64,000 nucleotides of DNA, from positions 1-64,000 of the forward strand of contig DCKE01000026.1 of the NCBI GenBank assembly GCA_002320285.1. The letters are read 5' to 3'. The notes beneath the pieces were generated by a model. It was not told the DNA's origin. It worked only from the letters and a program-made list of their open reading frames with translations, and searched no databases. Shown piece by piece: positions 46,143 to 56,216 of the stretch (within the stretch, counting starts at the first letter, position 1; every line of letters begins with the position of its first letter). This DNA is from Flavobacteriaceae bacterium UBA1682 (GTDB lineage: Bacteria > Bacteroidota > Bacteroidia > Flavobacteriales > Flavobacteriaceae). Both the position numbers and the translations under genes were made by a program.

Positions 46143-48701
46143 ATGTCTGAAGGAGAAAAGTTAATTCCCATTAACATTGAAGACGAAATGAAATCAGCTT
46201 ACATTGATTATTCAATGTCAGTTATTGTATCAAGAGCGCTTCCTGATGTTAGAGATGGCTTAAAACCTGTACATCGAAGAGTATTGTTTGGAATGTATGA
46301 ACTGGGAGTAATGTCCAATAGGGCTCATAAGAAATCCGCGAGAATTGTAGGAGAGGTACTTGGTAAGTATCACCCTCACGGAGATAGTTCTGTTTATGAT
46401 GCGATGGTTCGTATGGCTCAAGATTGGAGTTTGCGTTATTTATTAGTTGATGGTCAAGGTAACTTTGGATCAGTTGACGGTGATAGCCCTGCAGCTATGA
46501 GGTATACCGAAGCAAGAATGAAAAAGATATCCGAAGAAATTCTGGCAGATATCGACAAGGAAACGGTAGATTTTCAATTAAACTTTGATGATACTTTAGA
46601 AGAACCTAAAGTAATGCCTACTAAAGTTCCAACTTTACTGATTAACGGTGCTTCTGGTATCGCGGTTGGTATGGCAACGAATATGGCTCCACACAACTTA
46701 TCGGAGGTTATTGACGGTACTTTGGCTTATATCGACAATCCGGATATCGAAATCGATGAATTGATGAATCACATCAAAGCACCCGATTTTCCAACGGGAG
46801 GTACGATTTATGGTTATGAAGGGGTTCGTGAAGCTTTTAAAACGGGGCGTGGACGGGTGATTATGCGTGCGAAAGCCAGTTTTGAAGAAGTTGATGGACG
46901 CGAGTGTATTATCGTAACTGAGATACCTTACCAGGTTAACAAAGCGGAAATGATTAAAAAAACCGCTGAAGCCGTTAATGATAAAAAAATTGAAGGTATT
47001 GCGACGATTCGGGATGAATCGGATAGAAATGGTATGCGTATCGTTTATGTACTTAAAAGAGATGCCGTTCCGAATATCGTTTTAAATACCCTATATAAAT
47101 ATACACAACTGCAGTCGTCTTTCAGTGTCAATAATATTGCATTGGTCAACGGACGTCCACAGATGTTGAATTTAAAAGAATTGATTCACTATTTCGTTGA
47201 GCACCGTTTTGAAGTGGTGACTCGTAGAGCGGAATATGAATTGAGAAAAGCTGAAGAGCGCGCTCATATTTTAGAAGGTTTAATCATTGCGTCGGACAAT
47301 ATTGACGAGGTAATTGCCTTGATTCGTTCTTCGTCGAATACCGATGAAGCTCGTGCTAAATTAATCGAGCGATTTAGTTTATCCGAAATTCAAGCTCGTG
47401 CTATCGTTGAAATGCGTCTACGTCAATTAACAGGACTGGAGCAAGATAAACTACGTGCAGAATATGACGAAATCATGAAATTAATTACTCATTTAAGAGA
47501 GTTATTAGCTAGTAAAGAGCTAAGAATGAACTTGATTAAAGAGGAATTAGCTGAGATTAAAACCAAATATGGTGATGCCCGTCGTTCTGTGATTGAGTAC
47601 GCTGGTGGAGATGTGAGTATTGAAGATTTGATTGCCGATGAGCAAGTAGTAATTACGATCTCTCATGCTGGATATATCAAGAGAACGTCGCTTTCAGAAT
47701 ACAAAACACAAAATAGAGGTGGTGTTGGACAGAAGTCTGCTGGTACCAGAGATTTGGATTTCTTAGAACATATGTATGTGGCAACCAACCACCAGTATAT
47801 GTTGTTCTTTACACAAAAAGGAAAATGTTTCTGGATGCGTGTATACGAAATTCCAGAAGGAACTAAAACCAGTAAGGGACGTGCTATTCAGAACCTGATT
47901 AATATTGAGAATGACGATAAGGTAAAAGCCTTTATTTGTACTCAAGATTTAAAAGATGAGGAATATATCAACAGTCACTATGTGATTATGGCCACAAAAC
48001 AGGGTCAGGTTAAGAAAACACCGTTGGAACAATACTCTCGTCCAAGATTAAATGGAATTAATGCCATTACGATTAAAGAAGATGATGAATTGTTAGAAGC
48101 AAAGCTTACAGACGGGAAAAGCAAGGTTTTAATTGCTGTGAAGTCTGGTAAGATGGTTCGTTTTGACGAGGAAAAAACGCGTCCAATGGGTCGTACGGCA
48201 TCAGGAGTGAGAGGAATTACTTTGGCACATGATAAAGACGAGGTAATTGGTATGGTTTCTGTAAGTGATTTAGATAGTGAAATTCTAGTAGTTTCGGAAA
48301 ATGGATACGGGAAACGTTCGTCTTTAGACGAATATAGAGAAACCAATCGTGGAGGAAAAGGGGTGAAAACCATGAATATCACGGATAAAACAGGTTTACT
48401 CGTTTCTATTAATTCAGTTACGGATCAAGATGATTTGATGATCATCAATAAATCGGGATTGACCATTAGAATGAGAATATCTGACTTGAGAATTATGGGG
48501 AGAGCTACTCAAGGTGTTCGTTTAATCAACATCAAAGGAAGCGATTCTATTGCGGCAGTTGCTAAAGTGATGCCGGAAGATGATATTGAATTGTTGGAAG
48601 GCGAAGACGGGGTTTTAGTACCGATGGATTCGCTCGATGACGATCAGCAGGATCAAGATCATGATATAGAGAACACAGAAGATCAAGAAGAAGAACAATA
48701 A
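46143..48701 (+). CDS. gyrA: DNA gyrase subunit A
   Basis: An 852-aa DNA-cleaving subunit. The active tyrosine is Y121 in AAMRYTEARM. The quinolone-resistance region reads HPHGDSSVYD with serine 82 and aspartate 86, equal to S83 and D87 of E. coli, that is the wild-type residues. The C-terminal beta-pinwheel (about 500-810) has the GyrA-box KSAGTRDLDF-like stretch, and the acidic tail (DDDQQDQDHDIENTEDQEEEQ) is unusually rich in D, E and Q. TATATTAG at 46097-46104 is a possible promoter. A TPR gene follows 25 bp on. Confidence 0.97.
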   Translation: MSEGEKLIPINIEDEMKSAYIDYSMSVIVSRALPDVRDGLKPVHRRVLFGMYELGVMSNRAHKKSARIVGEVLGKYHPHGDSSVYDAMVRMAQDWSLRYLLVDGQGNFGSVDGDSPAAMRYTEARMKKISEEILADIDKETVDFQLNFDDTLEEPKVMPTKVPTLLINGASGIAVGMATNMAPHNLSEVIDGTLAYIDNPDIEIDELMNHIKAPDFPTGGTIYGYEGVREAFKTGRGRVIMRAKASFEEVDGRECIIVTEIPYQVNKAEMIKKTAEAVNDKKIEGIATIRDESDRNGMRIVYVLKRDAVPNIVLNTLYKYTQLQSSFSVNNIALVNGRPQMLNLKELIHYFVEHRFEVVTRRAEYELRKAEERAHILEGLIIASDNIDEVIALIRSSSNTDEARAKLIERFSLSEIQARAIVEMRLRQLTGLEQDKLRAEYDEIMKLITHLRELLASKELRMNLIKEELAEIKTKYGDARRSVIEYAGGDVSIEDLIADEQVVITISHAGYIKRTSLSEYKTQNRGGVGQKSAGTRDLDFLEHMYVATNHQYMLFFTQKGKCFWMRVYEIPEGTKTSKGRAIQNLINIENDDKVKAFICTQDLKDEEYINSHYVIMATKQGQVKKTPLEQYSRPRLNGINAITIKEDDELLEAKLTDGKSKVLIAVKSGKMVRFDEEKTRPMGRTASGVRGITLAHDKDEVIGMVSVSDLDSEILVVSENGYGKRSSLDEYRETNRGGKGVKTMNITDKTGLLVSINSVTDQDDLMIINKSGLTIRMRISDLRIMGRATQGVRLINIKGSDSIAAVAKVMPEDDIELLEGEDGVLVPMDSLDDDQQDQDHDIENTEDQEEEQ

Positions 48702-48726
48702 AAATAAAAACTAAAAAAGTATAGTT

Positions 48727-49995
48727 ATGAATAGAAGATATGCTTATGCATTTTCTGCTCTTATGATTTCAGGGCTTGCAATGGCTCAAAAAAGTGAATT
48801 AAAAGATGCAGAGCGCGCTATTAAAAAAGGCGATGTTCAAGAAACTCAAGCTGCCTTATCAAAAGTTGAAGCAGTATTAACTAATGCCAATGATGCTCAA
48901 AAAGCGCAGTATTATTTCCTTAAAGGAAACTTCGCTTACGAACAAGTTAAGAAAAAAGTGGATTTAGATAAAAATATTGATGAAGTAGTTTCTTCGTATA
49001 GTAAACTTATCGAGCTTGAAAAAGCATCCAAAACAGCTAAATATACCAAGCAAGCTCAGGAAGAGTTAAAAGCTATTGGACAGGTTGTTGTCAATAAAGC
49101 GATTGAAGACAATAATGCTAAACGTTATGCTGAAGCTACTAAGCGTTTTAATAAAGCTTATGAATTAAGCCCTACGGATACGATTTATCTTTACTATGCG
49201 GCGTCTACAGCGGTGAACTCTAAGGATTATAATGGAGCGATCAACAATTATAAAAAATTGATTGATTTAGGATTTACAGGTCAGGAATCTTATTATACGG
49301 CTGTTGAGAAAACAACTGGAGAAGTTCAAAGTTTTGGTAAAGACACTAAAATGAGAGATTTGATGATCAAACAGGGAACTCACAAAGACCCTAAATTTGT
49401 CAAAGAAGCTTCAAAAAGACCCGAGATCATTAAAAATATGGCTTTGATTTATTATCAAGAAGGTAATTATGATGAAGCGGAGAAGGCTATATCTGAGGCT
49501 CGTAAATCAGATCCAAATGATGTAAACTTATTGTTGACGCAAATGGATTTGTATTTGAAGTCAAACAACATGGGTAAATATGAGGAATTGGCTAAAGAAG
49601 CATTAGCTAAAAATCCGAATGACGATGTGTTGTTGTACAACTTAGGTGTGACGAGTTATCAAGCCAAAAAGTATGATGAAGCTAAGAAGTATTACGAAAA
49701 AGCGATTGCAATTAATCCAAGATCTGAAAATGCTTACTTAAACTTGGCGATTCTTAAATTGATGCCGGATGAGGGATTGACAAATAAGATGAATAGTTTG
49801 GGAATGTCTGCTCAAGACAATAAAAAATATGAGGAATTAAAGAAAGAGAAGGATAGAATCTACAAAAGTGCTATTCCTGACTTAAAACAAGTGCTTTCGA
49901 TTAATCCAAATAATGAAGAAGCGATTGGTACTTTAAGAGGTATCTATAAAGCTTTGGAAATGAAAAATGAATTAAAAGCGTTGGAATCCAAGTAA
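48727..49995 (+). CDS. Secreted TPR protein
   Basis: A 422-aa protein with a signal peptide (cut after GLAMAQ, residue 21). It carries TPR units, for example AIEDNNAKRYAEATKRFNKA and LGVTSYQAKKYDEAKKYYEK, and is rich in Lys and Asn. It acts in the periplasm or at the outer membrane as a protein-binding scaffold. It sits 25 bp after gyrA and ends with its own terminator. Linking it to gyrase is not warranted; co-transcription with gyrA is possible. Confidence 0.85.
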   Translation: MNRRYAYAFSALMISGLAMAQKSELKDAERAIKKGDVQETQAALSKVEAVLTNANDAQKAQYYFLKGNFAYEQVKKKVDLDKNIDEVVSSYSKLIELEKASKTAKYTKQAQEELKAIGQVVVNKAIEDNNAKRYAEATKRFNKAYELSPTDTIYLYYAASTAVNSKDYNGAINNYKKLIDLGFTGQESYYTAVEKTTGEVQSFGKDTKMRDLMIKQGTHKDPKFVKEASKRPEIIKNMALIYYQEGNYDEAEKAISEARKSDPNDVNLLLTQMDLYLKSNNMGKYEELAKEALAKNPNDDVLLYNLGVTSYQAKKYDEAKKYYEKAIAINPRSENAYLNLAILKLMPDEGLTNKMNSLGMSAQDNKKYEELKKEKDRIYKSAIPDLKQVLSINPNNEEAIGTLRGIYKALEMKNELKALESK

Positions 49996-50008
49996 TTTGA
50001 TGTTATAT

Positions 50009-50041
50009 AAAAAAAAGCCGTCGTAATTGACGGCTTTTTTG
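50009..50041 (+). terminator. Terminator of the gyrA/TPR unit
   Basis: AAAAAAGCCGTC-GTAATT-GACGGCTTTTTT, a perfect 12-bp stem. Confidence 0.9.
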
Positions 50042-50281
50042 GGTTTTAATCCAAACTAAGCTTGTTTTTGATTGATTCAATTGGGATTTTTAAGCGAAAT
50101 CGAGCATGATACTCAGTGGTTTTTTTATAGTAATAACAATTGATCAGCAATGGTTTGTCGTTCTGGAGCTCGGCTCCTTTCTGAAAACAGTAGCCTAATC
50201 GTACTAAATTAAGGTTTTTTAATAGGGCTTATAAGTCGAAAAATATTTTTTAAATAAATCTTTACATTAAAAAACAGCAAA
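50042..50281. other. Intergenic, no gene seen
   Basis: Between the TPR terminator (+) and the DUF349 terminator (-). Short frames only. GAGCTC-GGCTC in the middle is a weak hairpin. Confidence 0.4.
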
Positions 50282-50324
50282 AAAAAATTAGGAGGTTTAT
50301 CTCTAAAGACAACCTCCTAATTTT
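50282..50324 (-). terminator. Terminator of the DUF349 gene
   Basis: AAAATTAGGAGGTT / AACCTCCTAATTTT, a 14-bp perfect stem (50284-50297 with 50311-50324). A A-rich run on its left becomes the T-run on the minus strand. Confidence 0.88.
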
Positions 50325-50335
50325 ATATAATCTCA

Positions 50336-50419
50336 CTCCCGATTCTCGACTCCCGACTCCCGAATTTCGATTCACGAATTTCGACTCCCGAATTTCGACT
50401 CCCGAATTTTACTCCCGAA
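50336..50419. repeat. 14-bp tandem repeat array (GAATTTCGACTCCC)
   Basis: About six imperfect units of 14 bp, with core words TCGACTCCCGA and GAATTTCG, ending at the DUF349 stop codon. The array lies in the 3' untranslated part of that gene, between stop and terminator. The unit resembles that of 2213-2253 (also 14 bp, after a stop and before a terminator), though in opposite orientation to the gene. Confidence 0.75.
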
Positions 50420-52303
50420 TTAAAGTTCTTTAATGCGCTTGAGTTTTTCAGCCCAGATTTTGTAATCTTCTTTGTGTTTTTCGATGTTTTTATAAACTTC
50501 TCTAACAAATGGATTATCGGGTTTGGCATTAGAAATAAACTGTATGTTGTTTTCTAATTGGAATATTTCCGATTTCAATTCCTCCATTTTTCTTTGAATA
50601 AAAATGGTTTCATTTTGAATTTTTTTCTGATCGTTAGAACCAACGAGTTGGTCCATACGGTTATTGAATTTAACCGTTTCAGTTTCTTTTTTGCTCAAGC
50701 TTAATTTATCGAATAAGACATCCAATATTTTGTTGAATTTACCTTCCACAAAACGTTTGCTCTGTGCTACTCTGCCAATGTTTTTCCAATTGTTGATATG
50801 AAGTTTGATTTCTTCTAAATCGGTTTTGTGATCACCGGATAATTGAAACTCTTTAAGCAGGTCTAGGTATTCTTTTTTCTTATTGTAAGCGGCTGCCTCC
50901 TCTTCATTTTCTTGATTCTTGGCGGTGTGCAATTTATCAAAGTAGTGGTTACAAGCATCTTTAAACTCTTTCCAAAGGCTGTCTGAGTATTTTTTAGGTA
51001 CATGTCCAGTCTTTTTCCACTCGTCTTGAATGCGTTTCATCAAGGGGGTAGTCGTATCAAAGTCCTCGCTGTTTTTAAGCGCGTGTGCACTTTCAATTAA
51101 AGCTTGCTTTTTCGTAAGATTTTGTTGTTGATCAATTTTTAAATCCTTGTAAAAGGTATTTTTATTGATGTTGAAATTACGCGTAGCGAGTTTAAATAAA
51201 TACCAGGTTTCTTCATTCTTCTCTGAAGGTACTTTACCAATAGCGAAAAATCGATTTCTCAGTGCCTCGATTTTTTTGATTTGATTTTGCCAGGCATTGT
51301 GACTTGTCATTTCTTCTCTTGAGATTTGATCCATTTCGGTAATGATCTCAATTTTCTTAGCCAAGTTTTCATTTTCAGCTTCGCGAAGTTTATCAAACAA
51401 TTGCTCGCGTTTGTCGTGCATTTGTTTGGTTAAATCGCTGAATTGCTCCCAGATTTGTTCTCTGATCTCACGATCTACTGGTCCGATTTCTTCTTTCCAG
51501 ATTCGGTGTAAAGTTTGTAATTCTCTAAAGGCTTTGATAATATCATCCTCTAGGAGTAGCTCCTCAACACGAGTGATGATTTTCTGCTTTTGCTCTAGAT
51601 TGTGTTTGAAATCCATGTCGCGAGATTCCCTGTCCAAATGCAATTGATCGTAAAAACGCTCCACGTGAAAGTGGTAGTTGTTCCATACGTGATTGTATTT
51701 ATCGCGAGGAATTGGTCCTGCATGGTTCCATTTCTCTCTTAAAGCAGTCAGTTTTTTAACAGCATCGTTTCTGTTGTCAGCATCATCGATTAAGGTTTTT
51801 AATTCCTCAATGATGGCGATGCGATTATCTAAGTTTTGATTTAAATTTTTCTGTAGTTGTTTGTAATAAGCATTTTTTCTATCGCGATACTCGTTAAATA
51901 AGGTTTCAAAGTAGTTTTTTAGAGGAAATTCGTATTCAAACTCCGTGGTGCTGTCTGGATTTTGCTCTAAAAACGCTTCTTTTTTCTCTTCGATGAAATC
52001 ATTGTACTTAGAAAGAAAAGCTTTTCTTAATTCTTCAGCGTGATCTTTGATAGAAGTGATCTTTTCCAGTGAAATTAACTTTTGTAATTCGTCGGATAAG
52101 GCTTCCATACTTAGACTATCATAATCCAATTTTGGAATATAATTTGATTCGCTTGCCGTATTGTCTTCACTTTCTTCCGCATTGGAAAGTATGATGGAGT
52201 TCACAGCTTGTTCTTGATCAGTAGGTACAATTTCAGGAGATGAAACTTCATTAAGTCCGTCTGCATCCCTGTGCAGGTTATCATTCTTTTCTTCTAACAT
52301 CAT
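50420..52303 (-). CDS. DUF349 domain protein (coiled coil)
   Basis: A 627-aa protein made of repeated DUF349 units. Residues 1-70 are acidic (EEKNDNLHRDADGLNEV). The rest is helical and charged, with units of the type EELKTLIDDADNRNDAVKKL, then REKWNHAGPIPRDKYNHVWN, recurring about every 70 residues (KEEIGPVDREIREQIW; DEWKKTGHVPKKYSDSLW). The family is widespread in Bacteroidota and its function is unknown. It is the first gene in the leftward run; the 14-bp array follows its stop. Confidence 0.88.
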   Translation of the reverse strand: MMLEEKNDNLHRDADGLNEVSSPEIVPTDQEQAVNSIILSNAEESEDNTASESNYIPKLDYDSLSMEALSDELQKLISLEKITSIKDHAEELRKAFLSKYNDFIEEKKEAFLEQNPDSTTEFEYEFPLKNYFETLFNEYRDRKNAYYKQLQKNLNQNLDNRIAIIEELKTLIDDADNRNDAVKKLTALREKWNHAGPIPRDKYNHVWNNYHFHVERFYDQLHLDRESRDMDFKHNLEQKQKIITRVEELLLEDDIIKAFRELQTLHRIWKEEIGPVDREIREQIWEQFSDLTKQMHDKREQLFDKLREAENENLAKKIEIITEMDQISREEMTSHNAWQNQIKKIEALRNRFFAIGKVPSEKNEETWYLFKLATRNFNINKNTFYKDLKIDQQQNLTKKQALIESAHALKNSEDFDTTTPLMKRIQDEWKKTGHVPKKYSDSLWKEFKDACNHYFDKLHTAKNQENEEEAAAYNKKKEYLDLLKEFQLSGDHKTDLEEIKLHINNWKNIGRVAQSKRFVEGKFNKILDVLFDKLSLSKKETETVKFNNRMDQLVGSNDQKKIQNETIFIQRKMEELKSEIFQLENNIQFISNAKPDNPFVREVYKNIEKHKEDYKIWAEKLKRIKEL

Positions 52304-52431
52304 TATAAATGCTTAATGTTTAACATTATTTTCGGAAAGATACAAAACACAACCGAGCTTGAAAAAGAAAATTTATAAAAAAATGCATTTTCTACCGCAA
52401 TTAAGGTCTGATTTAGTATAAAATAACTTTT

Positions 52432-53187
52432 TTAGCTCATCACGATCTTATTCCAAATGCTCCATGACTTCTCTGCTTGTAATTCAAGCATCTCCAATCC
52501 GTTTTTAATCTGAGCACCGCGTTTTTGTGCCTCGCGTAAAAATGCACTGATTTCAGGGTTATATATCAGATCATAAGCCAGGTGTTGATCGGTGAATAGA
52601 CTGTAGTCGAATTCGGGCTTTTGGTCAATATTTGGAAAAGTTCCCAGAGGAGTCGTATTAACAACCAACAGATGAGACTTAAATATAGCGGGTGTTAATT
52701 GTTCGTAACTCAAAACTCCTTCTTCGGGACTGCGCGATACGAATTGCGTTTCGATTTTCAGCTTTTGCAATGCGTAATAAACCGCTTTACTCGCACCACC
52801 GGTTCCCAATATCAGCGCTTTCTCCGGTTTGTTTTTCAACAGCGGCTTCAGGGATTTATAAAAACCATACCAATCGGTGTTATAACCTTTAAGTTTTCCT
52901 TTCTTAGTTATTCTAATCGTGTTTACAGCGCCAATTTCTAATACCTTTGTCGATAGATCGTCAAGATAGGGGATGATGGACTCTTTATAAGGAATCGTTA
53001 CGTTGAGCCCTTTTAAATTGGGGTTGTCTGTGAGAATTTGGGTAAATTCAGAAATTTCATTCAGTTCAAAGTTTTCATAAGTACTTTGTTGATCTCCTTT
53101 TGTGGCAAATCGGCTTTTGAAATATTGTCGCGAAAAGGAATATTCGATGTTCTTACCGATTAGTCCGTATTGGTTTCTCTTTCCCAT
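52432..53187 (-). CDS. aroE: Shikimate dehydrogenase
   Basis: A 251-aa enzyme of aromatic amino-acid synthesis, reducing 3-dehydroshikimate with NADPH. Catalytic K68 lies in LNVTIPYKES, with N89 and D105 in AVNTI and GYNTDWYGF. The NADP loop is LILGTGGASKAV (about 124-135). The shikimate-binding S17 and S19 (IEYSFSR) replace the common SPxxHN wording, as in flavobacterial AroE. Length is typical (about 270). It lies between DUF349 and a TPR gene. Confidence 0.93.
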   Translation of the reverse strand: MGKRNQYGLIGKNIEYSFSRQYFKSRFATKGDQQSTYENFELNEISEFTQILTDNPNLKGLNVTIPYKESIIPYLDDLSTKVLEIGAVNTIRITKKGKLKGYNTDWYGFYKSLKPLLKNKPEKALILGTGGASKAVYYALQKLKIETQFVSRSPEEGVLSYEQLTPAIFKSHLLVVNTTPLGTFPNIDQKPEFDYSLFTDQHLAYDLIYNPEISAFLREAQKRGAQIKNGLEMLELQAEKSWSIWNKIVMS

Positions 53188-53473
53188 CTCTAAACTTTTT
53201 TGATGAATTTTTAATTTTGAATTTGACAGGACAAGATTACTAAAAAAACAGCTAATTAGACCTACTAATAATGCAAATTATTTTGGGTTTTTTGTTTGCT
53301 GAATTTGAGGTATAAATACCAATAGCCAAGGCTTAAAAACCAGGGTATCTAAGCAAATATTTTTGCTGCGGACTGAACGGGGTCGCTTTTGTAGAATGAT
53401 TGATTAAACCGCAAATTACAGCCTTTAAAAGATCGATTGAAACGTCTTTTAGCTTGCGGTAAGGCGATTAAAT
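53188..53473. other. Intergenic, no gene seen
   Basis: Between the aroE start and the terminator of the TPR gene. It holds a small hairpin AGCAAATATTTTTGCT and AT-rich sequence. The aroE promoter should be here. Confidence 0.4.
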
Positions 53474-53503
53474 AAAAAAAACCATCCTTAGGATGGTTTT
53501 TGA
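53474..53503 (-). terminator. Terminator of the TPR gene
   Basis: AACCATCC-TTA-GGATGGTT stem (53480-53498), with an A-run on its left. Confidence 0.82.
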
Positions 53504-53504
53504 T

Positions 53505-54905
53505 TTATCTAGATGCAGGATATTTTTCAATGACATTTTGAAGCGATGGGTTTTCCCATTGTGAAGGAAACAACTCTTCAATGATTGATTTTTTGTCGTA
53601 GTCGTTTTGCAGTCCAATGGTCAAGTGAAAAGTACCCTTTTCAATATCGTTTTGCGAGAAATATATTACCGCAAGGCGATAAGCGATTTCCGGATCATCA
53701 GGATGTTTTTCTGAGATTTCCAACAATTTTGAAATGGCAGTTTCATACTCGCCTAAAAGGTATAAGACATCGGTCCAACTGGTCCAATCTGAAAGTTGAT
53801 CGCTACCGAGTTCGATGGCTTTTTGGTATCCGATTTCCGCTTCCGAAAAATGCAAAAGACTTTTGTTTAAAGCGGCATAACGAATCCAATACTTTTCGTT
53901 TTGATCGTCAATATTAATCGCTTTCTCCAAGTGATGTAACGCCTTCTCGTATTTTTCTTCCTTGATAAAAAAATCGGTCAATGATATCCAACCCTTATCT
54001 AAAAGTGGATCCTCATGAACGGTCTTTTTATAATAATGCAAGGCCATTTCGGAGTTTCCTAGTTCTTCATGGCAATTTCCAATGCGCATCAATACATAAG
54101 AAGAAGGAGTGTCCAAATCCAGCGTAATCATATAATTGTCAATAGCCTCTTGAAATCTTTTTAATTTCTCTAATGCCTTTCCCTTTTCTAGATAGGCACC
54201 CAAAAAGTGCTCGTCAATTAAAGTGGCATATTCAAAAGCTCTAACCGATTCTTCATATCTTTTTAGCGTAAAGTATTGTCGGCCCAATTGATGCCAAGCA
54301 ATGTCGCTATAAGGATCATTTTCAATAAATTCATTTAAAAATTCCACAGCCTTTTCATTTTCTGCAAGGAAATCAAAACAGTACACCACATTGTACAAAG
54401 CAGATTGGTCCTCTTCATCATTTTCTAAACAATGGATAAAACTTTGTTTTGCCAATTCAATCTCATCGATAAAAAGGTATTCCATGCCCAAAAGTGAGAA
54501 TACATCCGAGAAGTCTTCTGTCAAGTCTAAAGCGACTTTTAAAAATTCTATCGCTTTCTCGTGTTGACCCTTTTTGGAATAAATATTGGCTCTTTGTATA
54601 TATATTTCTTCATTAGTCGGCTCGATAGCATGCAATTCGTTTAATAAACGATCGGCCATCTCTAATTTGTCCTGAAATATCAATAACTCCACTTGTACCA
54701 ATTTTAGGCCTGTCGAGTTGGGGTGTTGTTCTAGTGCTAATTTTAAGGCTTTTTTTGCCAAATTCATTTTGCCAGAATCGAGGTAATGAAGGATGATATT
54801 CTCAAACTCTTCAGAATCAAAAAACAATACTTTGTTTGTTTTTAGCATCGATTCAAAACGGGAAAGGGATAAATTATATTCTTCTTCTTCGTTGCTCAAA
54901 TACAT
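53505..54905 (-). CDS. TPR protein (cytoplasmic)
   Basis: A 466-aa all-helical protein without signal peptide. It carries about 10-12 TPR units, for example YIQRANIYSKKGQHEKAIEF, SDIAWHQLGRQYFTLKRYEE and LEKGKALEKLKRFQEAIDNY. It is acidic and rich in E and L. It precedes the class-III aminotransferase gene (106 bp apart) on the same strand. The partner is unknown. This gene order (aroE, TPR, aminotransferase, OstA-like) recurs in flavobacteria, as I recall. Confidence 0.87.
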   Translation of the reverse strand: MYLSNEEEEYNLSLSRFESMLKTNKVLFFDSEEFENIILHYLDSGKMNLAKKALKLALEQHPNSTGLKLVQVELLIFQDKLEMADRLLNELHAIEPTNEEIYIQRANIYSKKGQHEKAIEFLKVALDLTEDFSDVFSLLGMEYLFIDEIELAKQSFIHCLENDEEDQSALYNVVYCFDFLAENEKAVEFLNEFIENDPYSDIAWHQLGRQYFTLKRYEESVRAFEYATLIDEHFLGAYLEKGKALEKLKRFQEAIDNYMITLDLDTPSSYVLMRIGNCHEELGNSEMALHYYKKTVHEDPLLDKGWISLTDFFIKEEKYEKALHHLEKAINIDDQNEKYWIRYAALNKSLLHFSEAEIGYQKAIELGSDQLSDWTSWTDVLYLLGEYETAISKLLEISEKHPDDPEIAYRLAVIYFSQNDIEKGTFHLTIGLQNDYDKKSIIEELFPSQWENPSLQNVIEKYPASR

Positions 54906-55011
54906 AATAAAATCTTTTATGTTATCCTTAGACTAAATATACAAAATTTAGGCCGGATTATTTTTGAAAAAACTTGTTTTTTTTACAAATTATTTCTTTA
55001 TTAAGAAAACT

Positions 55012-56205
55012 TTACAGGTTTTCGGACTGTTGTATTTCATCGAGTACATCCAAGATGATTTGACAACCTTCTCTGATTTCGTCTTCGGAAATCGTTAGTG
55101 GTGGTGTGATTCGAATAGCTTTACCGTCGAATAGCAGCCAGAACAAAATTAAACCTTTATCTTGGCATTTCATAATCACTTGATTGGTAATAGCATCGCT
55201 GGCAGTCATTGGTGCAAGCATCAATCCGCGTCCACGTACTTCTACTATCAATGGATGTACGAGCAGCGCTCTAAAAAGTTTTTCCTTTTCGAGTGTTTGA
55301 GCCATGATATCCGTTTCAACCAGTTCTTGTAAAGTAGCTAAAGAAGCTGCTGCAATAACAGGATGTCCTCCAAAAGTCGTAATATGTCCAAATTTAGGAT
55401 TGTCAAACAACAAATCCATATGTTGGTCATGGGCTGTAAATGCTCCAACGGGCATACCGCCACCCATACCTTTTCCAAGTACTAAGATATCTGGGATCAC
55501 ATTGTAATTCTGGAAACCGAAAAGTTTGCCCGTTCGGCCAAAGCCCGGTTGTATTTCATCGACTATCATCAACGCACCGACTTCATCACAGCGTTTTCTC
55601 ACCTTCAGCAAGAAATCGTCTTTGGGCTCTATAAAACCGGCACCACCTTGGATGGATTCCAAAATTATAGCGGCGGTTTTTGTCGTAATTTTTTGTAAAT
55701 CCGCTTCGTTGTTAAACGTGATAAAGTCTACATCAGGTAATAGCGGTCTAAAAGCGCGTTTGCGATCCTCACAACCCATAACACTCATCGAGCCCATAGT
55801 GTTGCCGTGGTAGGCATTGTGGCAAGAGATGAATTGACTTCTTCCCGTCACGCGTTTCGCCAATTTCAAAGCGCCTTCCGTCGCTTCTGTACCCGAGTTG
55901 ACCAAATAGGTTTTGTTTAACTGAGCAGGTAAATGTTCTGCAAGTAATTTACAAAAGGCTACTGCCGGATCTTGTATGTATTCACCATAGACCATTACGT
56001 GGGAATAGCGATCCAATTGATCTTTTATCGCCTGATTGACGCGTTCGGGCTGATGGCCAAGAGTACAGGCGGAAACACCCGCTACAAAATCTAAATATTT
56101 TTTGTTGTTGGTATCGTATATATAGGAACCCTTTGCATGCGAAACCTGCATGGCTAGAGGATTAGGTGATGTCTGTGCTTGGTATTTGAAAAAATCTTTT
56201 CTCAT
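55012..56205 (-). CDS. Class-III pyridoxal-phosphate aminotransferase
   Basis: A 397-aa enzyme of the acetylornithine/GABA/ornithine aminotransferase fold. The PLP lysine is K245 (LVLGKGMGGG), D216 lies in VDEIQPGFGRTG, and the phosphate site NSGTEA is at 103-108. The substrate is uncertain; flavobacterial versions are annotated as aspartate aminotransferase family. No other arginine genes are beside it. It starts 11 bp after the OstA-like gene. Confidence 0.9.
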   Translation of the reverse strand: MRKDFFKYQAQTSPNPLAMQVSHAKGSYIYDTNNKKYLDFVAGVSACTLGHQPERVNQAIKDQLDRYSHVMVYGEYIQDPAVAFCKLLAEHLPAQLNKTYLVNSGTEATEGALKLAKRVTGRSQFISCHNAYHGNTMGSMSVMGCEDRKRAFRPLLPDVDFITFNNEADLQKITTKTAAIILESIQGGAGFIEPKDDFLLKVRKRCDEVGALMIVDEIQPGFGRTGKLFGFQNYNVIPDILVLGKGMGGGMPVGAFTAHDQHMDLLFDNPKFGHITTFGGHPVIAAASLATLQELVETDIMAQTLEKEKLFRALLVHPLIVEVRGRGLMLAPMTASDAITNQVIMKCQDKGLILFWLLFDGKAIRITPPLTISEDEIREGCQIILDVLDEIQQSENL

Positions 56206-56216
56206 GGTCGGCAGTA

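Noticed and set aside
50336..50419. A CRISPR array
   Set aside because: Units are 14 bp, contiguous and without spacers, and no cas genes are present.
50323..50529. A 68-aa minus-strand frame over the 14-bp array
   Set aside because: It only translates the tandem repeat (SGV, FGSR, EIRES) and the start of DUF349 in a wrong frame.
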